A stretch of DNA of 64,000 nucleotides from assembly GCA_949285915.1 (NCBI GenBank), contig CASDZW010000002.1, positions 41,469 through 105,468 of the forward strand. The letters run 5' to 3'. Positions 8,330 to 16,462 of this stretch are shown here, piece after piece; within the stretch, counting starts at the first letter, position 1; each line of letters begins with the position of its first letter. The notes under the pieces were generated by a model. It was not told the origin of the DNA. It did not search any database and saw only the letters and a program-made list of their open reading frames with translations. This DNA is from an uncultured Collinsella sp. Its GTDB lineage: Bacteria > Actinomycetota > Coriobacteriia > Coriobacteriales > Coriobacteriaceae. The position numbers and the translations under genes were made by a program.

Positions 8330-9289
8330 TCACCCGAGCGCTTGGCGCACGCGTTCGCAGAAGCGCTCGACAAAGCGGGGCGCATCCACGGTCACAGCGA
8401 CTTTGGCGGACTTCTGCGAATCATGCAGGCGCAGAGGGTCGCCGATGGTGCGCCCGCGGAACGGCCCGTCCAGATCGACCTTGAGATTGATGTCGAGCGT
8501 GCCCGCAAGTGTGGGGTCAAGTGCGATCGCCACCGCAAGCGGGTCGTGCAGGGCACAACCGCCGAGGTAACCCTGATGCTCCAGATAGAAGTTGAAGTAG
8601 TAGCCCACGATATCGGCAAAGGCCACGCCCGCCGAGGTGCCAAGCGCCCGCCAGCAATCAAGCTCGTCAAAAGGCAGAATCGTCTGATGCGTAACATCGA
8701 GCCCCACCATGGTCACCGGCACGCCCGAGCGCAAAACGGCGTCAGCCGCCTCCGGGTCGTTGGCGATGTTTGCCTCGGCGCCCGGCGTGACGTTGCCGGG
8801 GATGGTGAGGGCACCACCCATGAAGACGATGCCGCCAATGGTGCGTAGCACCTCCGCATCGCGGCGGGCGGCGAGCACTAGGTTTGTCAGAGGACCGGTG
8901 GGGACGTAGATGAGGTCGCTTCCCCAGGTGCGCGCGGCATCCAGCAGGAAGTCGACCGCAGCGCCGCCCTCGGCATCGGACTTGCCCACGGCCTCGCGCG
9001 TGGGCTCAGGCAGCGCAACCCCGCCAAGGCCGTTGGTACCGTGCACGTCTACCATCGTGGTATAGGGCGCCGTAGCCGCAAGCGCCCGGTCCGCACCGGC
9101 AACGACCGGCACCTCGGGATGGCCGAGGAGCTCCAGCATGGCAAGGCAGTTCTCAACCGACTGGGCGCAGGGCACGTTGCCAAACACCGTTGTGATGCCA
9201 ATGAGCTCTACCTCGGGACTTGCGAGCGCATAGGCGAGCGCCATGGCATCGTCCACGCCCATATCAAGATCGAGTATCAGCTTTTTCAT
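8330..9289 (-). CDS. Nucleoside hydrolase (inosine-uridine preferring family)
   Basis: 319 residues. Hydrolyses the N-glycosidic bond of ribonucleosides to free base plus ribose. The Ca2+-binding signature at the N-terminus is LILDLDMGVDDAMALAYAL, equivalent to the family DxDxGxDDA motif; further family blocks are GITTVFGNV, GTNGLGG, YVPTGPLTNLVLA, FMGGAL followed by EANIANDPEAADAVL, and C-terminal HDPLAVAIALDP. GAGGAA precedes the ATG at 9289; an upstream extension of the open frame runs back into the ribokinase gene and is rejected. It follows the ribokinase by 83 nt, so the ribose released could be phosphorylated by its neighbour. Confidence 0.94.
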   Translation of the reverse strand: MKKLILDLDMGVDDAMALAYALASPEVELIGITTVFGNVPCAQSVENCLAMLELLGHPEVPVVAGADRALAATAPYTTMVDVHGTNGLGGVALPEPTREAVGKSDAEGGAAVDFLLDAARTWGSDLIYVPTGPLTNLVLAARRDAEVLRTIGGIVFMGGALTIPGNVTPGAEANIANDPEAADAVLRSGVPVTMVGLDVTHQTILPFDELDCWRALGTSAGVAFADIVGYYFNFYLEHQGYLGGCALHDPLAVAIALDPTLAGTLDINLKVDLDGPFRGRTIGDPLRLHDSQKSAKVAVTVDAPRFVERFCERVRQALG

Positions 9290-9372
9290 CTCAGTTCCTC
9301 TCCCCCAGCAGCCGCACCGCCAATCCAGCGGCAGCAGCGTGCCTGTTGCAACATAGACTCCGGCATTGGCGG

Positions 9373-10317
9373 CTACCAGCCCATCATCCAAGCGACAACC
9401 TTGTCCCACGTAGGGATGGAAGGCTGCGCGCCCAAGCGCGTGACCGCGAGCCCCGAGGCAAACGACGCCTGTATCATGCACTCAAAGATAAGCTCGCCCG
9501 CGGCACGCGCTGCAGCGAACACGCCAATATAGGTGTCCCCCGCGCCCGTGGTGTCCACGGCCTCGCAGCGCTGGGCCGGCACATGCATGAAGTCATCGTC
9601 AATAAGCGCGACCGACCCGGCGGAGCCAAGCGTGATGACGCCCATGCCGCCGTCGGTGAGCTCCTCGATCTTTTTGAGAGCCGCGGTGCAGGACGCTTCG
9701 TCCACCGGCATGGCCCCCGTGATGGCGGCGCACTCGGTCTCGTTCAGGCACACAAGATCGACCTCGTGCCACGCCTCTTTAGGCAGGTTGCAGGCAGGAG
9801 CCGGGTTAAAGATAGTGAAAAGCCCGTGCCGGTGTGCGCGCACAAGCGCCGCTGCCGTAGCGCCCAGGTCGCACTCGCCTTGGGCAATGAAGACGCTGCC
9901 CATAGGCGCCGCGCCAGATGCCACCAGCTCATCGATCACGCTCTCGACATCCTCGGGTGTGCGCACCGCGTTCGCGCCGGCTGAAAGCACGATGCGGTTG
10001 TCCCCGCCACTGCGTAAGATCGTGGCGGTGCCCGTGGGGACATCGGTAAGATGAGCCACGTTTGCGCAATCAACCCCGGCGTCCTCAAGCCCCGCCGTGA
10101 GCTCGCGGCCAAAGCCGTCATCACCCACGGCCGCAATCATGTAGGTTGTGGCCCCGCGGCGCGCTGCAGCGACCGCCTGGTTTGCGCCCTTGCCGCCCGC
10201 CGCCGCAAAGAAGTCGCTCCCCGCAATGGTCTCGCCCGCCTCGGGTATGCGCTCGCACGCCACCGAGAGGTCCATGTTCATGCTGCCGAACACCACAACG
10301 CTATGCTGTCCGTCCAT
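9373..10317 (-). CDS. rbsK: Ribokinase, PfkB family
   Basis: 314 residues. Phosphorylates ribose (or deoxyribose) at O5. N-terminal PfkB motif GSMNMDLSVACERIPEAGETI plus FAAAGGKGANQAVAAARRG; C-terminal signature VDTTGAGDTYIGVFAAARAAGE carries the catalytic Asp in the GAGD anion hole. Start at the ATG at 10317, preceded by GGAAGGGGG; the 53-codon upstream extension is rejected. First gene of a probable ribokinase - nucleoside hydrolase - pyrE unit. Specificity for ribose rather than another pentose is inferred from the ribokinase-like N-terminal motif and neighbours. Confidence 0.93.
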   Translation of the reverse strand: MDGQHSVVVFGSMNMDLSVACERIPEAGETIAGSDFFAAAGGKGANQAVAAARRGATTYMIAAVGDDGFGRELTAGLEDAGVDCANVAHLTDVPTGTATILRSGGDNRIVLSAGANAVRTPEDVESVIDELVASGAAPMGSVFIAQGECDLGATAAALVRAHRHGLFTIFNPAPACNLPKEAWHEVDLVCLNETECAAITGAMPVDEASCTAALKKIEELTDGGMGVITLGSAGSVALIDDDFMHVPAQRCEAVDTTGAGDTYIGVFAAARAAGELIFECMIQASFASGLAVTRLGAQPSIPTWDKVVAWMMGW

Positions 10318-10494
10318 GGCGGCCCCCTTCCGTCGCAGCGGGCGCGCGCTTGGCGCCCGTTGTCTCCCATCATACGCGCGCATGCTCGCGCCCTCGTGAC
10401 AAGTCTGTAAACCGGCTTCAAATGTAGGTATGCGGCGTATTGACGTACTGTTAACGACGCGGCAAACTAACATCATCCCGCCCTAGAGCACGTT

Positions 10495-10520
10495 GGGGAC
10501 CTTCGTCCCCGTTGGGGAGG
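10495..10520 (+). promoter_or_regulatory. Hairpin that could mask the TetR gene's ribosome-binding site
   Basis: GGGGAC-CTTC-GTCCCC (10495-10510) is a compact stem-loop directly before GTTGGGGAGG, the Shine-Dalgarno sequence of the TetR gene. The two flanking blocks GTTGGGGA (10492-10499 and 10511-10518) are repeated, so the central CCCC can pair with either block; one fold leaves the ribosome-binding site free and the other hides it. Confidence 0.35.
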
Positions 10521-10525
10521 CCGCT

Positions 10526-11155
10526 ATGGAAAAGCATACCGAGCACAGCCGCGTGCGCCACTCGCATGACGAGCGGCGCGACGAGATTCTGCGCGCCGTC
10601 GTGGCCGTCTGCGCCGAGCAGGGGCTCTCGCGCCTATCCGTTTCAAGCGTCACCGCCCGCGTGGGCTGCACCCGCTCGCTGTTCTATCACTACTTCCCCA
10701 GCAAAGAGGCGGCCTTTGACGCCGCGCTCGAGCTCACCATCGACGCCTTTATCGACCGGCTGCGCGCCTGGGACCGCGAACGCGTGAGGGGCGATATCGA
10801 GGGCGCGCTCGACGGCATATCTCATCTACTCAAGACCTTGGTGGTGGAGACCCCCGACCTCTCGCGTTCCATCGCCGCCGATGGTGACGCCGTGCTCTAC
10901 ACCGCCTTTGTGCATCGCGTGGCCGAGCGCTGCGCTCGCTTTATGTGCGAGACCACGGTCGTCGACTTCTCGCGCTACCACGAGGTGCTGATCGACCACG
11001 TCTACGAGACGTTCTACATCCTCATCAGCGGTCTCATCCTCTTCATCCGCTCGCACCCCGATGTAGAGGAGACCGTCATCAAGGACGTCATCGCAAGCAC
11101 GCTGCACATCGAGGGCTACACCGAGAAATACCCCGAGCGCCGCCCGGAGCGCTGA
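10526..11155 (+). CDS. TetR/AcrR family transcriptional regulator
   Basis: 209 residues. The N-terminal helix-turn-helix is standard: RRDEILRAVVAVCAEQGLSRLSVSSVTARVGCTRSLFYHYFPSKEAAFDAAL. The C-terminal part is all-helical ligand/dimer domain of unknown specificity. Start at the ATG at 10526 with GGGGAGG six bases upstream; an in-frame TTG at 10493 is rejected. Its stop is separated from the convergent hypA stop by one base. No operon partner; the divergent ribokinase unit is the only visible candidate target. Confidence 0.92.
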   Translation: MEKHTEHSRVRHSHDERRDEILRAVVAVCAEQGLSRLSVSSVTARVGCTRSLFYHYFPSKEAAFDAALELTIDAFIDRLRAWDRERVRGDIEGALDGISHLLKTLVVETPDLSRSIAADGDAVLYTAFVHRVAERCARFMCETTVVDFSRYHEVLIDHVYETFYILISGLILFIRSHPDVEETVIKDVIASTLHIEGYTEKYPERRPER

Positions 11156-11156
11156 G

Positions 11157-11513
11157 TCAGGCACCTTCCTCCGGGGTGGCGATCTCTTTGATCATGGCCT
11201 CGTTGCCCTGCATAAGATAGGTGTTATCGCTGCCACATGCGGGGCAGATGCGACCGTGCGCCACGGTCTCGTAGGTGGTACCGCATGCCTCGCAAAACGT
11301 GCGCGCGGGAATCTCTTCCACCACAAGCTCGCATCCGCGCATCACCTCGTTCTTGTCGCATGCCCAGCGCCAGCAGTCCTGAAGGTAGCTCGGCATGATG
11401 CCCGACACCTCGCCGAGCTCGAGCGTCACCGCCGAGACCCGCCCTATGCGGGCCTCGGCAGCGATCTCCTCGACGCTTTTGATGATGTGAAAGACAATCC
11501 CGAGCTCGTGCAC
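11157..11513 (-). CDS. hypA: Hydrogenase/urease nickel chaperone HypA
   Basis: 118 residues, usual length. HypA delivers Ni2+ during [NiFe]-hydrogenase (or urease) maturation together with HypB. The obligatory Ni-binding N-terminus M-H2-E-L is present, and the structural zinc site is formed by C74-x2-C77 and C90-x2-C93 (FCEACG ... ICPACG). The start is the GTG at 11513 with AAAGGAGC upstream, and it must be this one because His2 has to follow the initiator Met. Lies 47 nt downstream of the large oxidoreductase gene and in the same direction, after hypB further upstream. No hydrogenase structural genes are in the window. Confidence 0.95.
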   Translation of the reverse strand: MHELGIVFHIIKSVEEIAAEARIGRVSAVTLELGEVSGIMPSYLQDCWRWACDKNEVMRGCELVVEEIPARTFCEACGTTYETVAHGRICPACGSDNTYLMQGNEAMIKEIATPEEGA

Positions 11514-11560
11514 GGCGCTCCTTTCCCAACGCGCAAGTCCAACGGTCGCGCCGGCCTCCT

Positions 11561-14359
11561 CTACTTGCCCCGCTTGCCAAACTTGATCTTGATAGCGCGC
11601 TTGAGGGCGTACTTGCCAATCGCCGGGAGCTTGTCCTCGTACTTGATCATCGTGCTTGCCTCGGGGTGCTCGCGATGCAGATGGATTGCGTCGAACGCGC
11701 ACTTGGTAGTGCAAAGGCCGCAGCCGATGCACTTGTTCTCGTCCACAATGCTCGCCCCGCAGCCCAGACAGCGCGCAGTCTCGGCACGCACCTGCTCCTC
11801 AGTAAAGGTTGCCGTGTACTCGCGGAAGGGAGCGTCGGCTCGGCCAAGGTCGGGCTTCACCGCAGGCTGCTGGCGGCTCGCGGTATCGTAGCTCGCCAGG
11901 TCCGCGGCATCCTTATCGAGCTCGCGATAGGCGCGCGGGTTACGGCCGATAGTGAGGGTCGCCCCCTGCACGTAGCGATGGAGCGATACCGCCGCCTCGT
12001 GCCCTGCGGCGATGGCGTCGATAGCAAACTTGGGCCCCGTAAAGGCGTCGCCGCCCACAAAAATATCGGGCTCGGCGGTCTGATAGGTCTGCGTGTCGGC
12101 CACCGCCGTACCGCCGCGGCCGAACTCGACCGCGCTCCCGGCAAGAAGTTCACCCCATGCCACGCCCTGGCCAATGGAGAAGATCACGCGGTCCGCCGCA
12201 ACGGTGCGGAGCTCCGCATCGTCATAGACGGGCGCAAAGCGACCCTCGTCATCGTAGACGCGTGTGCAACGGCGGAAGACGACCTCGCTCACATGGCCCG
12301 CATCGTCGGTACGCACCTCAAGAGGACCCCAGCCGTGGCTGATATGGACACCGTCCTCCACGGCCTCGCGCACCTCCTCCGCACTCGCCGGCATCTCGTC
12401 CTCCTGCTCGAGGCAGAACATCTCCACGTGGGGCGAGCCCAGACGCGCGGCGGTGCGCGCCGCGTCGATGGCAACGTTGCCGCCGCCGACCACGATGGTG
12501 CGCCCGGTAAGCGCACCCGCCTCTCCGCCGGCATCCTGGGCCTCGGCCACGCCGCGCAAAAAGTCCACCGCGGTCAACGCGCCCTCGGCCTTCTCGCCGG
12601 GAATACCCGGCAGACGGCCCGCCTGGCAGCCGATGGCCACGTAGAACGCACGGTAGCCCTCGGCGCGCAGGTCCGCGAGCGTCACATCGCGCCCCACCTC
12701 CACGCCAAAGCGGAACTCGACACCCATGGCCTCGATAACGGCAACCTCCGCCGCGATGACGTCTTTCTCGAGCTTGTAGGAGGGAATACCGTAGGCGAGC
12801 ATGCCGCCCGGGCGCGCGCTCTTCTCAAACACCACCGGCTTATAGCCGCGCTCTGCCAAATAAAACGCGCAGCTAAGGCCTGCCGGGCCGGCGCCGATGA
12901 TGGCAATCTTCTCGTCAAAGGTGCCCTCCACGCGAGGGATCACCTTGGGCGGGATGTAGCGCGTCTGCTCGTCGAGGTCGCGCGCAGCAATGAACTTCTT
13001 TACCTCGTCGATGGCGATGGCCTCATCCACCCGTCCACGTGTGCAGGCGTCCTCGCAACGGCGGTTGCAGATGCGCCCGCAAATGGCGGGCAGCGGGTTC
13101 TCGCGCTTGATGAGGGCGAGCGCCTCGGTATAGCGCCCCTGCGCCGCAAGCTTGAGGTACCCTTGCACCGCAATGTGCGCCGGGCAGGCCGTCTTGCAGG
13201 GCGCCGTGCCCGCCTCGTAGGTCTCGATCCGATTCTTGTTGCGATAGTCGGGCGACCATTTCTCGGGTCCCCACGACGTCGCATCGGGAAGCTCCTGCTT
13301 GGGGTAAGCGGGAACCTTGCCCGTGGCCTTCTCGCACAGCTTCTGCCCGAGCTTGACGGCGCCCGCCGGGCACACCTCCACGCAACGGCCGCAGGCGACG
13401 CACTTGTCCGTCTCCGTGCGCGCAACGTATGCCGACCGCGAGAGGTTGGGCGTGTTGAAGAGCTGCGAGGTGCGCAGCGCGTAGCACACGTTCACGTTGC
13501 AGTTGCAGATGGCAAAGATCTTGTTCTCGCCGTCGATGTTGGTGATCTGGTGCACAAAGCCGTTGTCCTCCGCCTTTTGGAGGATCTCCATCACCTCGTC
13601 GCGCGTGATGTAACGCCCGCCCTTGCCGGTCTCCACCACGTAGTCGGCCATGTCGCCCACCGCGATGCACCAGTCGGCCGGATCGTCGCCGCAAGCCTCG
13701 CCGAGCACGCTTCTGCTCATTCGGCAGCTGCAGGGACTTGCCGCGTACTTGCCGTCGTACTTGTCGAGCCAATGGCTGATGTGCTCGATGGAGACGCTTT
13801 GGTTCTCGGTCTCGATGGCTTGCTCAACAGGGATGACGTGCATGCCAATGCCCGCACCGCCCGGCGGCACCATGGGGGTGATGCGCGAGAGCGGGCCCTT
13901 TGATGCCTGCTCGAAGAACTTTGCCGTAGCCGGGTGCTTCTGCATCTGCTCCCAGCGCATGTTGAGGAACTCCGCCGACCCCGGCACCAGAATAGGGCTC
14001 ACCCATTGCTTGGTGCGCGTGGGGTTCTCCCAGTTGTACTCCAGAAGGCCAATCTCGCTCATCTCGTCAAGCAGTGGACGCAGCACATCCGCCGCAAGCC
14101 CTGTCGCGCGCTGGGCTTCCTCAAACGTGTAGGGCCGGCGCACCTTGAGCTTGAGCAGCACGTCTGCCATCTCGTCGGTCGTCACGCTCTCAAACGCCCA
14201 GTACTCGTATGGCAGAAGATTGCCCTTGCCGAGCGTGCGGTTGGTGAGATGCTTGCAGAGCGCGACGATTTTCTCACGCGGATGCTCGGGTAGCGGTGGC
14301 ACAAACTCCGCGCCGATATCGGGCTCGGTATAGGAGATGCCGGGGCCGTTCAAAATCAT
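11561..14359 (-). CDS. Large Fe-S / FAD / NAD(P)H oxidoreductase, glutamate-synthase-small-subunit-like
   Basis: 932 residues. Residues about 1-310 resemble a DUF with Cys-rich CSCRMSRS and CNCNV segments; next a ferredoxin-type 4Fe-4S motif CVACGRCVEVCPAG (about 375-390); then a GltD/NfnB-like half with CKTACPAHIAVQGYL and CGRICNRRCEDACTRG for Fe-S clusters, FAD-binding GAGPAGLSCAFYLAERG, NAD(P)-binding VGGGNVAIDAARTAARLG and FVGGDAFTGPKFAIDAIAAGHEAA. The C-terminus adds CLGCG plus CIGCGLCTTKC. Such proteins move electrons between NAD(P)H and ferredoxin-like carriers or a partner enzyme. Placement between hypB and hypA suggests a role near hydrogen metabolism, an inference. AAGGAACGAG precedes the ATG at 14359. 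Confidence 0.85.
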   Translation of the reverse strand: MILNGPGISYTEPDIGAEFVPPLPEHPREKIVALCKHLTNRTLGKGNLLPYEYWAFESVTTDEMADVLLKLKVRRPYTFEEAQRATGLAADVLRPLLDEMSEIGLLEYNWENPTRTKQWVSPILVPGSAEFLNMRWEQMQKHPATAKFFEQASKGPLSRITPMVPPGGAGIGMHVIPVEQAIETENQSVSIEHISHWLDKYDGKYAASPCSCRMSRSVLGEACGDDPADWCIAVGDMADYVVETGKGGRYITRDEVMEILQKAEDNGFVHQITNIDGENKIFAICNCNVNVCYALRTSQLFNTPNLSRSAYVARTETDKCVACGRCVEVCPAGAVKLGQKLCEKATGKVPAYPKQELPDATSWGPEKWSPDYRNKNRIETYEAGTAPCKTACPAHIAVQGYLKLAAQGRYTEALALIKRENPLPAICGRICNRRCEDACTRGRVDEAIAIDEVKKFIAARDLDEQTRYIPPKVIPRVEGTFDEKIAIIGAGPAGLSCAFYLAERGYKPVVFEKSARPGGMLAYGIPSYKLEKDVIAAEVAVIEAMGVEFRFGVEVGRDVTLADLRAEGYRAFYVAIGCQAGRLPGIPGEKAEGALTAVDFLRGVAEAQDAGGEAGALTGRTIVVGGGNVAIDAARTAARLGSPHVEMFCLEQEDEMPASAEEVREAVEDGVHISHGWGPLEVRTDDAGHVSEVVFRRCTRVYDDEGRFAPVYDDAELRTVAADRVIFSIGQGVAWGELLAGSAVEFGRGGTAVADTQTYQTAEPDIFVGGDAFTGPKFAIDAIAAGHEAAVSLHRYVQGATLTIGRNPRAYRELDKDAADLASYDTASRQQPAVKPDLGRADAPFREYTATFTEEQVRAETARCLGCGASIVDENKCIGCGLCTTKCAFDAIHLHREHPEASTMIKYEDKLPAIGKYALKRAIKIKFGKRGK

Positions 14360-14390
14360 GCTCGTTCCTTTCGCACGTAACTGGCGCCTT

Positions 14391-14423
14391 TTGGCACATT
14401 TGGGGACGGGTTCAAACCGTGCA
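14391..14423. repeat. Intergenic repeat, copy 2 (inverted copy at 928-960)
   Basis: Carries the core GGGGACGGGTTCAAACC and matches the reverse complement of 928-960 at 32 of 33 positions. It lies between the stop of hypB and the start of the oxidoreductase gene, about 30 nt before that start codon, so it falls inside the transcript or promoter of the latter. Confidence 0.75.
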
Positions 14424-14475
14424 TTACCGAATAGGTGCCACGGCAGCCCGTCTGACGCGGCCGCGTACCTCGGCG

Positions 14476-15162
14476 CTAGGCGCCGCTTTTCCAAGTGGCG
14501 ACGCGCTCGCGCAGCCACTCCGCCCACACGTCAATGCCCTCCCCTGTTTTGGCGCAGATGGGAATGACCTGCGCTGCAGGGTTGCGGCAGGCGATGTTCT
14601 CGCGCACGCGGTCCATACTGAACGTATCGAATATCGGCAGCGCGTCGATCTTGTTGATGAGCACCACGTCGCAGACCGAGAACATGAGCGGGTACTTAAG
14701 CGGCTTGTCGTCCCCCTCGGGGACCGAGAGGATCATCGCGTTGGCAGAGGCCCCCGTATCAAACTCTGCCGGGCACACAAGGTTGCCCACGTTCTCCAAA
14801 ATTGCGAGGTCAACGGGCGTAGGGTCCTCCGCACGAAGCGCATCGAGCCCTTGCTCGGTCATATACGCGTCCAAGTGGCACATGCCGCCCGTGTGAAGCT
14901 GGATGGACCGCACGCCCGCACCTGCGATGGTGCGCGCGTCGACATCGGAGTCGATATCCGCCTCCATCACCGCTATCGAGAGCTCGCCCGCAAGCGCCTC
15001 GATGGTACGCAGAAGCGTCGTGGTCTTGCCCGAGCCGGGGCTCGACATGAGGTTCAGCAAAAACGTGCCCTCGCGCTTGAGCCGCCCACGGAGCTCGTCC
15101 GCCTTGCGGTCGTTGTCGGCAAACACGCTCTGCTTAACCTCGATAACGCGAAAATCAGCCAT
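14476..15162 (-). CDS. hypB: Hydrogenase nickel incorporation GTPase HypB
   Basis: 228 residues. SIMIBI-class GTPase that drives Ni insertion into [NiFe] hydrogenase with HypA. Walker A at residues 40-48 (SSPGSGKTT), metal site C95-H96 in TGGMCHLDA and C130 in NLVCPAEFDTG, base-recognition NKID at 170-173. The N-terminal high-affinity Cys motif of E. coli HypB and the His-rich stretch of rhizobial HypB are both absent. Start assigned at the ATG at 15162; an alternative ATG at 15216 has a better GGAG site but sits inside a palindromic operator-like sequence. A very long upstream open extension runs through the divergent gene and is spurious. Confidence 0.94.
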   Translation of the reverse strand: MADFRVIEVKQSVFADNDRKADELRGRLKREGTFLLNLMSSPGSGKTTTLLRTIEALAGELSIAVMEADIDSDVDARTIAGAGVRSIQLHTGGMCHLDAYMTEQGLDALRAEDPTPVDLAILENVGNLVCPAEFDTGASANAMILSVPEGDDKPLKYPLMFSVCDVVLINKIDALPIFDTFSMDRVRENIACRNPAAQVIPICAKTGEGIDVWAEWLRERVATWKSGA

Positions 15163-15186
15163 AGCACCGCCGTTCGTCGGAAAGTG

Positions 15187-15224
15187 TTGACGTTTCGTCA
15201 AATAAGAGATTGACATATCGTCAA
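15187..15224. promoter_or_regulatory. Paired TTGAC-N5-GTCAA palindromes between hypB and the DUF5692 gene
   Basis: TTGACGTTTCGTCAA (15187-15201) and TTGACATATCGTCAA (15210-15224) are 15-bp inverted repeats with identical half-sites, 23 bp apart centre to centre, in the divergent promoter region. The spacing of about two helical turns suggests cooperative binding of two dimers on one face. FNR/CRP-family sites (TTGAT-N4-ATCAA) are similar but one base shorter, so the binding factor is uncertain. Confidence 0.65.
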
Positions 15225-15342
15225 CTCCGGTCAAGACTGAAATCGGCGAGCCGGGTCGTCTGCACGGGGAACGGTCCTTTTCCCGCATACCTGCGTTATC
15301 GCCTGCAACCGCGCCCCTCGGGGCATGTTCGAAGGAGGCTGC

Positions 15343-16329
15343 ATGCTGTTCCAAGTGTATGGAGAGAACGCTCCGTTCCAGTGGCTCGGCTGGGTGCTGG
15401 TGTTTGCCGCCCTCATCCTCGCCAACGAATTCGCCCGCCGCTCCAAGCTCGGCGGCATCCTGTGCTTCCTCGCGCTCCCGGCAGCGCTTACCGTCTACTT
15501 TGCTGCTATCTACATCGGCGCGGCGGCGGGGGCAGAATGGGCGCTCACCAACCCGACCTACGTCTACATGAACAGCTGGTTCCACTACGCAAAGCTCTAT
15601 GCCGCAACAGCCGGCTGCATCGGCTTCATGATTTTGAAGTATCGCTGGGGCTCGCTGGGCAAAAGCCACTGGTTCCGCGCCTATCCGTTTGTGATCGTTG
15701 CCATCAACATCCTGATCGCCGTGGTCTCGGACTTTGAGAGCGCCGTGCGCGCCTGGGGCACCACCTGGGTCTCGAGCGAGGGCGTCACCCTCATGGGCGG
15801 CTGGCATAACGTCTTTAACGGCATCGCCGGCATTCTGAACATCTTCTGCATGACCGGTTGGTGGGGCATCTACACCTCCAAGAAGCGTGACGACATGCTC
15901 TGGCCCGATATGACCTGGGTTTTCATCATCGCCTACGACCTCTGGAACTTCTGCTACACCTACAACTGCCTGCCCACCCACGCCTGGTACTGTGGCTTGG
16001 CGCTGCTGCTTGCGCCCACCGTGGCCAACTTCTTCTGGAACAAGGGCGGCTGGATTCAGAACCGTGCCAACACACTCGCGCTCTGGTGCATGTTTGCCCA
16101 GGTATTCCCCATGTTCCAGGATTACTCGGTGTTCTCTACCGACTCGGTGAACGACCCGACCGTGAACCTTGTGGTGTCTGTGCTCGCCCTCACCGCCAAT
16201 GTGGCCGCTCTTGCCTACATTGTCTACCGTGCCAAGAAGCTCGGCGTGAACCCCTACAAGCAGGAGGTCTTCCGCGGTACGCGTGACTTTGAGAAGGCGA
16301 TCGCCCGCGCCGACCTCACCGTCGAGTAA
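15343..16329 (+). CDS. DUF5692-type multispanning membrane protein
   Basis: 328 residues, with about eight to nine hydrophobic segments beginning at WLGWVLVFAALILANEF, then ILCFLALPAALTVYFAAIYIGAAAG, AYPFVIVAINILIAVVSDF, GIAGILNIFCMTGWWGI, MTWVFIIAYDLWNFCYTYNCL, ALLLAPTVANFFW and LVVSVLALTANVAALAYIVY. Aromatic-rich (many Trp/Tyr) and with conserved-looking polar pairs inside membranes (DLWNFCYTYN). I recall this as the DUF5692 family of gut Actinobacteria and Firmicutes; function unknown. GAAGGAGG precedes the ATG at 15343, which rejects the ATG six codons earlier. Divergent from hypB and sharing its paired operators, so perhaps co-regulated with nickel/hydrogen genes. Confidence 0.75.
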   Translation: MLFQVYGENAPFQWLGWVLVFAALILANEFARRSKLGGILCFLALPAALTVYFAAIYIGAAAGAEWALTNPTYVYMNSWFHYAKLYAATAGCIGFMILKYRWGSLGKSHWFRAYPFVIVAINILIAVVSDFESAVRAWGTTWVSSEGVTLMGGWHNVFNGIAGILNIFCMTGWWGIYTSKKRDDMLWPDMTWVFIIAYDLWNFCYTYNCLPTHAWYCGLALLLAPTVANFFWNKGGWIQNRANTLALWCMFAQVFPMFQDYSVFSTDSVNDPTVNLVVSVLALTANVAALAYIVYRAKKLGVNPYKQEVFRGTRDFEKAIARADLTVE

Positions 16330-16400
16330 CCGCAGCGTACCGCCCGCGAGCCTATAGGAAAACCCGTCGCCAACCCTGGCGCCACAGCGCATTTACCGTA

Positions 16401-16435
16401 CGCCCGCACCGCTGTCCTTTCCAGCGGTGCGGGCG
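16401..16435. terminator. Perfect 14-bp hairpin between convergent genes
   Basis: CGCCCGCACCGCTG (16401-16414), a 7-nt loop and CAGCGGTGCGGGCG (16422-16435) form a perfect stem between the DUF5692 gene and the convergent small gene. A bidirectional terminator is the simplest reading, though no strong T run follows. Confidence 0.8.
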
Positions 16436-16462
16436 CGTCGTTCAAAATCCAAATAACAGGAA

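Noticed and set aside
11666..13903. 745-codon open frame on the plus strand
   Set aside because: Antisense shadow of the Fe-S/FAD oxidoreductase, whose motifs are unmistakable.
15163..16392. Upstream extension of the hypB frame to 638 codons
   Set aside because: Runs antisense through the DUF5692 gene; HypB starts at 15162 (or 15216) by family length.
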